The position numbers and the translations under genes are program-made. From DAOUCV01 sp034432095 (GTDB taxonomy: Bacteria; Chloroflexota; Dehalococcoidia; Dehalococcoidales; UBA2162): 10,077 nucleotides of DNA. Location of the stretch: assembly GCA_034432095.1 (NCBI GenBank), contig DAOUCV010000067.1:1-10077 (forward strand), given 5' to 3'. The notes under the pieces were generated by a model. That model did not search any database. It was given only the letters and a program-made list of their open reading frames with translations, and was not told the DNA's origin. Shown here in pieces: positions 1 to 5,828 of the stretch. Within the stretch, counting starts at the first letter, position 1. Each line of letters begins with the position of its first letter.

Positions 1-251
1 CCGGTTACCAGGTTGGTGGCGCCGGGACCGGAAGTGGCAAAACACACCCCCACCTTTCCTGTAGCCCGGGCATAGCCATCGGCGGCATGAGCGGCACACT
101 GTTCGTGACGCACCAAGACATGACGAAGCTGAGGATATTGAGGCAGAGTATCGTAAAGTGGCAGAATCGCCCCGCCAAGGATACCAAAAATAACCTCTAC
201 CCCCTCCCTTACCAAACTCTCACAGATGATTTGACCACCCGTCATCTTCAT
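1..251 (-). CDS. ilvB: Acetolactate synthase large subunit, N-terminal part (cut by window edge)
   Basis: This is the first 83 codons of a thiamine-diphosphate enzyme that condenses two pyruvates to acetolactate, or pyruvate with 2-ketobutyrate, the first common step of valine, leucine and isoleucine synthesis. The translation begins MKMTGGQIICESLVREGVEV. It carries the FG-x-x-GGA-x-LPLYD motif (22-34), RHEQCAAHAADGYARATG (48-65) with the expected catalytic Glu50, and SGPGATNLVT (74-83), all typical of the large subunit's ThDP-binding N-domain. The start is the ATG 17 nt after the ilvD stop. A GGAAAGGG ribosome-binding site (260-267) lies in that gap, so translation is probably coupled to ilvD. 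A second in-frame ATG sits two codons later. The usual proline of the GxPGGA loop is Leu25 here. The remainder, and probably other ilv genes, lie beyond the left edge. Other ThDP enzymes of this superfamily are possible, but the ilvD neighbour strongly favours ilvB. Confidence 0.93.
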   Translation of the reverse strand, partial: MKMTGGQIICESLVREGVEVIFGILGGAILPLYDTLPQYPQLRHVLVRHEQCAAHAADGYARATGKVGVCFATSGPGATNLVT

Positions 252-268
252 TATAGTAGCCCTTTCCG

Positions 269-1933
269 TTATCTAAACACTGCCCCGGTGCTGGCTGAAG
301 ATACCTTCTCAGCATAGCGCCGGAGATAACCTGTTTTCACCTTAGGCTCAAACTCAGGTAGTTGCGCCAGACGGTTAGTTATCTCTTTATCGCTAAGGTC
401 CACACTAAGTCTACAATTTGGAATATCAATCTTGATTATATCCCCATCAGTCAGGGCAGCGATAGGTCCCCGACTGGCTGCTTCAGGAGAGACATGACCA
501 ATAGCCGCACCACGGCTACCGCCGGAAAAACGCCCATCAGTAATAAGAGCTACCTCCTTATCCATACCGATACCACTCAAAAGGGAGGTGGGCGTAAGCA
601 TCTCCCTCATGCCCGGCCCTCCTCTGGGACCTTCGTAACGAATGACGATTACTTCACCAGCCTTGATACTGCCGCTCATAATCGCGGGCATAGCTTCTTC
701 TTCGGAGTTAAAAACTCTGGCCGGTCCCTGATGAACCAGCATCTCCGGAGCCACCGCCGCCCTTTTCACGACAGCTCCCTCCGGAGCCAGGTTGCCAAAA
801 AGAACCGCAATCCCCCCGGTAGCCGAGTAAGCATCCGCCCAGGAGTGGATGACCTCTCTATCCAGAATCTCGGCATCAGCAACAATCTGAGCCACTGTTT
901 TCCCTGACACTGTTCTTGCTCCCAGCTTTAATAGCTTTTTCAGTTCTTTCATCACCCCGCCGACGCCACCAGCCCGGTCTAAGTCCTCAATGCGTTGTTC
1001 ACCAGCTGGACTTAGCCGACACAGGTGAGGGGTGTGCTGACTTATCTCGTTCACCAGTGCCAGTGGGAAATCAATCCCTGCCTCATGGGCTACGGCTATA
1101 AGATGCAGCACTGAATTGGTGCTTCCGCCCAGCGCCATGTCTACCGTAAAGGCATTATGAATAGAGTCCTTGGTGATAATGTCCCGAGGACGAACATCAT
1201 CGGTTACCAATTCCACAACCCGCTGTCCCGCCTGCCAGGCTAACTGCCGCCGCCTGATATCAACCGCTGGAATAGTACCGTTACCGGGGAGTCCTATTCC
1301 CATTGCCTCAGTGGCACAATTCATGGTATTAGCCGTGAACATCCCGGCACAGCTACCACAGCCGGGGCAGGCTATACTCTCCAGCTGCGCCAGCTCCTCC
1401 TCGCTCATCTGCCCGCTCGTGACCTTCCCTACAGCCTCGAAAACGGTGATGAGGTCAACCTTCTCAAACCTACCATTCCTGTACCAATGCCCTGCCAGCA
1501 TCGGACCACCGCTAATGAAGATAGACGGCAGGTTCAGTCTTACGGCTGCCATAAGCATCGCCGGAACTATTTTGTCACAGTTAGGGATGAACACTAACCC
1601 ATCAAAGGCATGGGCTTCAACCATTATTTCAATTGAGTCAGCGATCAGTTCTCGACTCGGCAGGCTGAATTTCATACCCAGGTGGTTCATCGCAATGCCG
1701 TCACACACAGCAATGGTATTAAATTCAAAGGGAATACCCCCGCCACTATACACCCCGGCTTTAACCGCCTCAGCGATTTCCCGTAGATGCGCATGACCCG
1801 GCACAATCTCAGTAAAGCTATTGACAATGCCGATAAAAGGCTTATCTATTTCCTCTCGCCTCCAGCCTAAAGCATAGAGCAAAGACCGGTGGGGAGCCCG
1901 CTCTATGCCTCTTTTGATAACATCGCTTTTCAT
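269..1933 (-). CDS. ilvD: Dihydroxy-acid dehydratase
   Basis: Fe-S enzyme that dehydrates 2,3-dihydroxy-isovalerate or -methylvalerate to the 2-keto acids, the third common step of branched-chain amino-acid synthesis, in the cytoplasm. At 554 residues it is the normal family length. Visible motifs are VNSFTEIVPGHAHL (37-50), VCDGIAM (76-82), PNCDK (117-121), CPGCGSCAGMFTANTM (189-204), YEGPRGGPGMREML (433-446), ITDGRFSGGSRG (about 464-475) and GHVSPEA. Cys119 and Cys195 sit where cluster ligands are known in the family. The N-terminal VPGH motif has Gly rather than the Cys of the [2Fe-2S] plant-type branch, so an oxygen-labile E. coli-like cluster is likelier (inference). The start ATG follows AAGGAG (1939-1944) by 5 nt. 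It is the first structural gene behind a leader with an attenuator and is followed after 17 nt by ilvB. All conserved motifs are intact. Confidence 0.97.
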   Translation of the reverse strand: MKSDVIKRGIERAPHRSLLYALGWRREEIDKPFIGIVNSFTEIVPGHAHLREIAEAVKAGVYSGGGIPFEFNTIAVCDGIAMNHLGMKFSLPSRELIADSIEIMVEAHAFDGLVFIPNCDKIVPAMLMAAVRLNLPSIFISGGPMLAGHWYRNGRFEKVDLITVFEAVGKVTSGQMSEEELAQLESIACPGCGSCAGMFTANTMNCATEAMGIGLPGNGTIPAVDIRRRQLAWQAGQRVVELVTDDVRPRDIITKDSIHNAFTVDMALGGSTNSVLHLIAVAHEAGIDFPLALVNEISQHTPHLCRLSPAGEQRIEDLDRAGGVGGVMKELKKLLKLGARTVSGKTVAQIVADAEILDREVIHSWADAYSATGGIAVLFGNLAPEGAVVKRAAVAPEMLVHQGPARVFNSEEEAMPAIMSGSIKAGEVIVIRYEGPRGGPGMREMLTPTSLLSGIGMDKEVALITDGRFSGGSRGAAIGHVSPEAASRGPIAALTDGDIIKIDIPNCRLSVDLSDKEITNRLAQLPEFEPKVKTGYLRRYAEKVSSASTGAVFR

Positions 1934-1970
1934 CCCTTCTCCTTCTCTGCTAGCACTCTTTCTGTTTATG

Positions 1971-1995
1971 AAAAGGCCGTCCCGTGGGGACGGCC
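1971..1995 (-). terminator. Attenuator terminator hairpin before ilvD
   Basis: On the minus strand, GGCCGTCCC (1995-1987) and GGGACGGCC (1983-1975) form a perfect 9-bp GC-rich stem with a three-base loop. TTTT follows directly (1974-1971), then C. The hairpin ends 37 nt before the ilvD start and lies downstream of a Val/Leu leader ORF. This fits an attenuator better than a plain terminator of rpiB, although it would also stop rpiB read-through when formed. The U tract is short, so termination may be incomplete. Confidence 0.75.
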
Positions 1996-2027
1996 CCTGA
2001 TTCTATGGAGACGACCCACCGGCCAAA

Positions 2028-2069
2028 TTATGTATATACGACAAGTACTAAAACAACGCTACTCTTCAT
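2028..2069 (-). CDS. ilv leader peptide MKSSVVLVLVVYT
   Basis: A 13-codon ORF, ATG to TAA, encodes MKSSVVLVLVVYT. Residues 5-11 are seven consecutive valine or leucine codons (GTT GTT TTA GTA CTT GTC GTA), with no isoleucine. It lies between a candidate promoter and a terminator hairpin upstream of ilvD-ilvB. Its probable role is to sense charged tRNA-Val and tRNA-Leu through ribosome stalling, as known for ilv leader peptides of other bacteria such as ilvBN in E. coli. The peptide itself would have no function after synthesis. No Shine-Dalgarno precedes the ATG. The predicted transcription start lies only about 3-5 nt upstream, so translation may be leaderless. Chance is the alternative, but a run of seven such codons at exactly this place is hard to explain that way. 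Confidence 0.78.
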   Translation of the reverse strand: MKSSVVLVLVVYT

Positions 2070-2079
2070 TAGTGTTAAT

Positions 2080-2108
2080 AGAGTAACACAGGCGATGTTT
2101 ATTGTCAA
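2080..2108 (-). promoter_or_regulatory. Candidate ilv operon promoter
   Basis: On the minus strand a perfect -35 TTGACA (2108-2103) is followed by a 17-nt spacer and TACTCT (2085-2080). The -10 box matches consensus at only three of six positions but is preceded by TGT, giving an extended -10. The predicted start of transcription is near 2073, just before the leader ATG at 2069. The -35 box is 15 bp past the rpiB stop, so the ilv genes need not depend on rpiB transcription. Confidence 0.6.
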
Positions 2109-2123
2109 GTCAGCACCCGTGGA

Positions 2124-2564
2124 TTAACCTTCCATAGCTCTTATCTTGTCCACTCGTCGCTGGTGTCTTCCCCCCTCGAACTCAGTGGTCAGAAAGGCAT
2201 TAATGATTTCAGATACTGGCTCTTGTACCTGTTCTTCCCCTGCCCCCAGACACAGGATATTGGCATCATTGTGCTGACGAGTTCGGCGAGCATTAAAAGC
2301 AGTGTAACACAGGGCGGCCCTTATCCCCTTGACCTTGTTCGCCGCTATGCTCATGCCAATGCCATTGTTACATATCAAAATACCACGCTCAAAATCCCCC
2401 CTGGCTACCGCCTCCCCCACCTTCCTAGCGATATCCGGGTAGTCCACCGGGTCGGTCGTATAACAGCCAAAGTCCTTATAGCTATGCCCGGCTTCGGTGA
2501 TTATCTTTATAACCACCTGCTTGAAGTCAAAACCTCTATGGTCGCAACCGATAGCAATACGCAT
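2124..2564 (-). CDS. rpiB: Ribose-5-phosphate isomerase B (RpiB/LacAB family)
   Basis: Interconverts ribose 5-phosphate and ribulose 5-phosphate in the non-oxidative pentose phosphate pathway, supplying ribose phosphate for PRPP and nucleotides. At 146 residues it has the usual length. Features are CDHRG at 7-11, PVDYPDIA (39-46), GILICNNGIGMSIAANK (61-77) with catalytic-base Cys65, QHNDANIL (97-104) with His98, and EGGRHQRRV (130-138) near the phosphate site. The anion-hole loop that is commonly CGTGIG reads CNNGIG here; Cys65 and Gly68 are kept, so I expect an active enzyme. The ATG lies 3 nt after the tsaC stop, with purine-rich AAGGAAAGGGA inside the end of tsaC as the ribosome-binding site, so the two genes are translationally coupled. 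Some family members isomerise other sugars such as allose or galactose 6-phosphate; nothing here suggests that. Confidence 0.93.
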   Translation of the reverse strand: MRIAIGCDHRGFDFKQVVIKIITEAGHSYKDFGCYTTDPVDYPDIARKVGEAVARGDFERGILICNNGIGMSIAANKVKGIRAALCYTAFNARRTRQHNDANILCLGAGEEQVQEPVSEIINAFLTTEFEGGRHQRRVDKIRAMEG

Positions 2565-2567
2565 GCC

Positions 2568-3212
2568 TCAGTCCCTTTCCTTGAAGGCAACGCCTTCACA
2601 TACTCGCTTTAGTTCTTCCCTTGATATAGCGCCTTCCCGTAGAATCACCGGCGTTTCTCCGGTGACATCAACCACGGTGGATTCCTTACCACCCGGGCAC
2701 CGCCCGCCGTCGATGATTAAGTCTACCCTATCACCAAGCTGAGAATGGACCTCCTCAGCCGTCAATGGGCTTGGCCGGCCGCTGATATTGGCGCTGGTGC
2801 CCACAATAGGAACTCCCAGACCTTCAATAAGGGCGATGGGAACGGGATGGGCCGGGACACGAATAGCTACGGTGGTACCTCCACCAGTAATTATATCAGG
2901 GACTGAACTGGACTTGTAGACAACCAGAGTTAGAGCACCGGGTAGAAAGGTATGGATTAAAGACCAGGCAATCGTCGGTACTGACTCAGCGACCTCCGTT
3001 ATCTGGGATATGTCAGCCAGCAGCAACGGGAGCGGCAGATTCCGCGGGCGCTCTTTAACCGCATAAATTCGCTCTATCGCCTGAGGCAGACTGGCGGAAG
3101 CCCCCAGACCATAGACAGTATCGGTAGGATAGGCGACCAGTCCACCCTGCCTGAGTATAGCAATACCCCTTTCAATCTGTTGCTGAATTTTCCAAGAAAG
3201 CCTGTCCGTCAC
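2568..3212 (-). CDS. tsaC: L-threonylcarbamoyladenylate synthase (Sua5/YrdC/TsaC family)
   Basis: Makes threonylcarbamoyl-AMP from threonine, bicarbonate and ATP, the donor for the t6A37 modification of ANN-decoding tRNAs. The 214-residue product is one YrdC domain, a little longer than E. coli TsaC and lacking the extra C-terminal domain of full Sua5. Motifs are GGLVAYPTDTVYGLGA (23-38), KERPRNLPLPLLLADI (53-68), PGALTLV, VAIRVPAHP, PIVGTSANISG, and the C-terminal GGKESTVVDVTGETPVILREGAI. The start is taken as GTG because no ATG lies before the substrate-binding motif; only a weak ribosome-binding site is visible. It is first in a pair with rpiB (3-nt gap) and has its own promoter about 45 bp upstream. 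YciO-like proteins of unknown role are related, but the motif set favours the t6A enzyme. Confidence 0.92.
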   Translation of the reverse strand: MTDRLSWKIQQQIERGIAILRQGGLVAYPTDTVYGLGASASLPQAIERIYAVKERPRNLPLPLLLADISQITEVAESVPTIAWSLIHTFLPGALTLVVYKSSSVPDIITGGGTTVAIRVPAHPVPIALIEGLGVPIVGTSANISGRPSPLTAEEVHSQLGDRVDLIIDGGRCPGGKESTVVDVTGETPVILREGAISREELKRVCEGVAFKERD

Positions 3213-3255
3213 TGGTTAATATCCACTATTGGGGAAAGTTTTTTAGCTTGAGGAT

Positions 3256-3283
3256 AGTATAGCATAGTACTTAATAGTAACAA
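3256..3283 (-). promoter_or_regulatory. Candidate tsaC-rpiB promoter
   Basis: On the minus strand, TTGTTA (3283-3278) and TATACT (3261-3256) are separated by 16 nt, and TGC directly before the -10 gives an extended -10. The -10 matches consensus at five of six positions and the -35 at four of six. Transcription would start near 3249, giving a 5' leader of about 37 nt. Confidence 0.5.
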
Positions 3284-3331
3284 AAGCGACAATGACAATT
3301 AGTTGAGATTACTTAGTAACCTATCCCCCTG

Positions 3332-3359
3332 GCCTCTTTCTCTTATTAGAGAAGGAGGC
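3332..3359. repeat. Stem-loop in the divergent intergenic region, possible diverged repeat copy
   Basis: GCCTCTTTCTC (3332-3342) and GAGAAGGAGGC (3349-3359) form an 11-bp stem with one G-T pair and a TTATTA loop. CCCCCT just before it and GGATTTAT just after it resemble the flanks of the second hairpin in the repeat family found downstream. It may therefore be a partial tandem copy joined to the repeat at 3371. No T tract follows on either strand, so a simple terminator is unlikely. Confidence 0.5.
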
Positions 3360-3370
3360 GGATTTATTTG

Positions 3371-3475
3371 AAGAGGGGGCTAACGCCCCTCTTAGACTCC
3401 CTGTTGGTTTAACCTTCCCTCTCTCCTTCTCACTTCTCAAGGAGAGAGGGATTAGGGGGGTGAGGTTGATAAATA
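3371..3475 (+). repeat. Intergenic hairpin repeat, copy A
   Basis: First of the family of similarly built elements. Hairpin 1 is AAGAGGGGGC/GCCCCTCTT (3371-3393, TAAC loop, one bulged G). Hairpin 2 is a perfect 12-bp stem, CCCTCTCTCCTT (3417-3428) with AAGGAGAGAGGG (3439-3450). The tail AGGGGGGTGAGGTTGATAAA lies at about 3454-3473. It sits about 85 bp upstream of the flavodoxin gene and points toward it. Confidence 0.8.
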
Positions 3476-3497
3476 ATCCCAATTATTAGACTATTAC

Positions 3498-3533
3498 GCT
3501 ATTTTATGCTATTTTAGTCGGTTGATGTATAAT
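3498..3533 (+). promoter_or_regulatory. Candidate promoter for the flavodoxin gene, with a direct repeat at -35
   Basis: A perfect -10 TATAAT (3528-3533) lies 24 bp before the start codon, with transcription expected near 3540. No good -35 hexamer is present at the right distance. Instead, two direct copies of GCTATTTTA (3498-3506 and 3508-3516), spaced 10 bp or one helical turn, occupy that position. This could be an activator or repressor site, or simply AT-rich sequence. Confidence 0.5.
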
Positions 3534-3557
3534 AGAAACAAAAAGGAGACTTGAGAG

Positions 3558-3992
3558 ATGGCAAAGATATTGATTATCTACCATTCCCAGAGCGGGAACA
3601 CGGAAAAAATGGCTAAGGCAATCCGTGAGGGGGCAGTTTCAGCGGGTGCTACGGTGACCCTGAAAAAAGCCGCCGATGCTACCGTTGATGACCTGCTCAA
3701 TTGTGATGCCGTCATCATGGGCACACCCAATTACTTTGGCTATGAGGCCGGGATGATGAAGGATTTCTTTGACCGTACCTTTTTTACTCTACGAGGTAAG
3801 GTAGATGGTAAGCCCTACGCTACATTTGGCAGTTACGGCGGTGGCGGGGCAAAAGCTATCGATAGCTTAAGTAAGCTTTGCGAGGCTTTGGGCCTGAAGA
3901 AAGCCGCTGAAAGTGTCGGAGCGCAGAGAGAGCCATCCTCTGAGGCTCTGGAGCAATGCAGGGCACTGGGAGCAAAAATGGCTCTGCTGTAA
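3558..3992 (+). CDS. Flavodoxin-family FMN-binding protein
   Basis: A 144-residue single flavodoxin-like domain, expected to bind FMN and act in the cytoplasm as an electron carrier or small quinone or flavin reductase. The N-terminus MAKILIIYHSQSGNTEKMA holds the FMN phosphate loop (Ser9-Thr14, SQSGNT). GTPNYFGYEAGMMKDFFDR (55-73) and FGSYGGGGAKAI (90-101) correspond to the isoalloxazine-contacting loops, similar to WrbA-type and other short flavodoxins. There is no signal peptide or membrane segment. The ATG follows AAAGGAG (3542-3548) by 9 nt. guaA starts 23 nt after its stop, so the two are probably cotranscribed; I see no metabolic reason for that pairing. The exact partner and reaction cannot be told from sequence, so I give no gene symbol. 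Confidence 0.87.
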   Translation: MAKILIIYHSQSGNTEKMAKAIREGAVSAGATVTLKKAADATVDDLLNCDAVIMGTPNYFGYEAGMMKDFFDRTFFTLRGKVDGKPYATFGSYGGGGAKAIDSLSKLCEALGLKKAAESVGAQREPSSEALEQCRALGAKMALL

Positions 3993-4015
3993 CACTGGGG
4001 TAAGTGGAGTGAGAT

Positions 4016-5701
4016 GTGGCTAGGAGTAAAGCAAAACGAACCACGGTACAGAACAGCCATCGGGTAACCACCAGCGGCGATATTGAGGTCTCCACCTATC
4101 TGGAAATCGCCAAGGAGATAAGTGGCGAGCGGCCTGCTGCTGCCGAGCAACCTCTAGCCGTTGAGCGTGAGGCTATAGTCGTCATTGACTTTGGCTCACA
4201 GTATAGCCTGCTAATCACGCGCCGGATACGAGAGTGCCAGGTATACTGTGAGCTGGTGCCCTATGATACCCCCTGGGAAAAGATTGCGCCGCTCAAACCC
4301 AAAGGTTTCATCCTCTCCGGAGGACCGGCGAGTGTTTACCAGCCTGGTGCCCCTCTGGCTCCGGCTTATATTTATGAAAGCCATTTGCCCATACTGGGTA
4401 TCTGCTACGGCATGCAGGTCATCACCAAACAGCTGGGGGGGCAGGTGGCACCGGGAGCCAAGCAGGAATACGGTCATGCTGTCCTTCACCTCAGTGACGC
4501 TGATTCACCCCTCTTTGCCGGTCTGGAAGACCCGCTACCGGTATGGATGAGCCATGGGGATAGAATTGAAAAAATGCCTCCGGGTTTCACCACTTTAGCC
4601 TATACTGAGAACTCACCCATTGCTGTTATGGGCAACGATAAGCGCATATTTGGTCTTCAGTTCCATCCTGAGGTAGCTCATACCCCCCAGGGTAAGACCA
4701 TCCTGAGGAACTTTGCTTACAACATATGCGGCTGTCAGGGAAACTGGACAATGGGTAACTTCATCAACGATAGCATCGCTAATATCAAAACGATGGTCGG
4801 CAAAGGCAAGGTGATTAGTGCCCTCTCGGGAGGGGTTGATTCAGCCGTGGTCGCCACTCTTATCCACCGGGCAGTCGGTGACCAGCTTACCTGTATTTAT
4901 GTTAATAACGGACTGCTGCGCCGTGAAGAGGTTGAAAGAACCTTTAAGGTCTTTCACGATAATCTGGGTATGAAGATTATCTATGTTGACGCCAGTGAAA
5001 GGTTCCTCGACCGACTGAAAGGGATTGTTGACCCGGAGATGAAGCGTAAGGTCATCGGAGAGGAATTTATTGAGGTATTTGAAGAAGAGGCTAACAAAAT
5101 AGGCAGGGTGGACTTTCTGGCTCAGGGGACGCTTTATCCCGATGTGATTGAGAGCGCTGCTTCAGGAAGCAGCGCCTCAGCCAAGATAAAGACCCACCAT
5201 AATGTCGGCGGACTACCTGCCAAGATGAGACTGCGCCTGATTGAGCCCTTACGCTACCTGTTCAAGGACGAGGTACGCCAGGTAGGACTTAAGCTTGGCA
5301 TGCCTGAAGAGATGGTATGGCGTCAGCCTTTCCCCGGTCCCGGGCTGGCGATTCGCATCATCGGTGAAGTCACCAAAGAGAAACTGGAAATACTGCGCTC
5401 CGCCGATTTCATCGTGATGAACGAAATCAAGAAAGCCAAGCTCTACCGGCAAACATGGCAGACTTTTGCCGTGCTCACCGATGTCAAAAGCGTAGGCGTG
5501 ATGGGCGACTACCGAACCTATGGTTACCTCGTTGCCATCCGTGCTGTGACCAGTGAAGACGCCATGACTGCTGATTGGGCGCGCCTCCCCTACGACGTCC
5601 TGGCCAGGATTTCCAACCGTATCGTCAACGAAGTCCCCGGCGTCAATAGAGTCGTCTACGATATAACCTCCAAACCACCGTCAACAATTGAGTGGGAGTA
5701 A
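4016..5701 (+). CDS. guaA: GMP synthase (glutamine-hydrolysing), with N-terminal extension
   Basis: Aminates XMP to GMP using glutamine and ATP, the last step of de novo GMP synthesis. The class I amidotransferase domain begins at IVVIDFGSQYS (54-64). It has SGGPASVY (101-108), nucleophile Cys130 in GICYGMQ, and His217/Glu219 in FHPEVAHTPQG. The ATP-pyrophosphatase domain carries the PP-loop SGGVDS (271-276), and the dimerisation domain ends in the family's typical TSKPPSTIEWE. It has 561 residues against about 510-525 usual, because roughly 50 residues precede the normal start. No ATG, GTG or TTG lies in frame between GTG 4016 and the domain, and GGAG (4006-4009) is well placed 6 nt upstream, so the extension is probably real. 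An ATG at 4014 is out of frame. The extension starts basic (ARSKAKR) and shows no domain I recognise. Confidence 0.96.
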   Translation: MARSKAKRTTVQNSHRVTTSGDIEVSTYLEIAKEISGERPAAAEQPLAVEREAIVVIDFGSQYSLLITRRIRECQVYCELVPYDTPWEKIAPLKPKGFILSGGPASVYQPGAPLAPAYIYESHLPILGICYGMQVITKQLGGQVAPGAKQEYGHAVLHLSDADSPLFAGLEDPLPVWMSHGDRIEKMPPGFTTLAYTENSPIAVMGNDKRIFGLQFHPEVAHTPQGKTILRNFAYNICGCQGNWTMGNFINDSIANIKTMVGKGKVISALSGGVDSAVVATLIHRAVGDQLTCIYVNNGLLRREEVERTFKVFHDNLGMKIIYVDASERFLDRLKGIVDPEMKRKVIGEEFIEVFEEEANKIGRVDFLAQGTLYPDVIESAASGSSASAKIKTHHNVGGLPAKMRLRLIEPLRYLFKDEVRQVGLKLGMPEEMVWRQPFPGPGLAIRIIGEVTKEKLEILRSADFIVMNEIKKAKLYRQTWQTFAVLTDVKSVGVMGDYRTYGYLVAIRAVTSEDAMTADWARLPYDVLARISNRIVNEVPGVNRVVYDITSKPPSTIEWE

Positions 5702-5760
5702 AAAGTAGAGGGAGTTTGCAAAACTGAAGTCTCGAAGGTGCAGAAACAAGGGGGTAGTTT

Positions 5761-5812
5761 GAACGGGCTTGGCTCCTTCAGAAGAAATATTCCCCCTCTC
5801 CTTGGAAGAGAG
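5761..5812 (+). repeat. Intergenic hairpin repeat, copy B1 (degenerate)
   Basis: Hairpin 1 is reduced to GGGC/GCTC with a TTG loop (5765-5775). The spacer ends in ATATTCCCCCTCTCC as in the other copies. Hairpin 2 keeps only CTCTC/GAGAG (5796-5800, 5808-5812); the G-rich end of its right arm is lost. No tail follows directly. It lies in the 207-bp gap between guaA and purD. Confidence 0.6.
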
Positions 5813-5828
5813 ATAAAAAGGCGAATCA

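Larger units (their letters stand above)
1971..2073 (-). promoter_or_regulatory. ilv leader RNA with attenuator architecture
   Basis: In transcription order this leader holds a 13-codon ORF (2069-2028), a competing segment (about 2022-2008), and the terminator hairpin with U4 (1995-1971). Folding by hand, GGGTCGTCTC (2017-2008) can pair over 10 positions, three of them G-U, with the terminator 3' arm plus one U (1983-1974). GTGGG (2019-2015) can instead pair with CCCAC in the terminator's loop side (1988-1984). The competing segment is thus an imperfect copy of the terminator 5' arm. A ribosome stalled on the Val/Leu codons (2057-2037) would leave it exposed; one reaching the stop codon (2030-2028) would cover much of it. 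That is the geometry expected of ribosome-mediated attenuation. The folding is inferred, not computed. Confidence 0.7.

Noticed and set aside
5..187. Minus-strand open frame 5-187 overlapping ilvB
   Set aside because: It is out of frame with ilvB, whose N-domain motifs continue in the correct frame to the window edge.
362..907. Long plus-strand open frames opposite ilvD (362-907, 1170-1796)
   Set aside because: They are antisense to a fully conserved ilvD, have no protein motifs and no ribosome-binding sites, and reflect the codon bias of the real gene.
1975..1995. Hairpin as a simple terminator of the tsaC-rpiB transcript
   Set aside because: It lies about 130 bp beyond the rpiB stop, downstream of a good promoter and leader ORF and just before ilvD, so attenuation is the better reading. 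It may still stop read-through.
1971..2073. T-box or other riboswitch before ilvD
   Set aside because: The leader from the predicted start to the terminator is only about 100 nt. There is no recognisable T-box consensus (AGGGTGGnACCGCG) or stem I; the GGTGGG stretch is only a weak resemblance. The Val/Leu ORF explains the region better.
4014..4067. ATG at 4014 as an alternative guaA start
   Set aside because: It is in a different frame and reaches a stop after 17 codons; the overlapping GTG at 4016 is the one in frame with GuaA.
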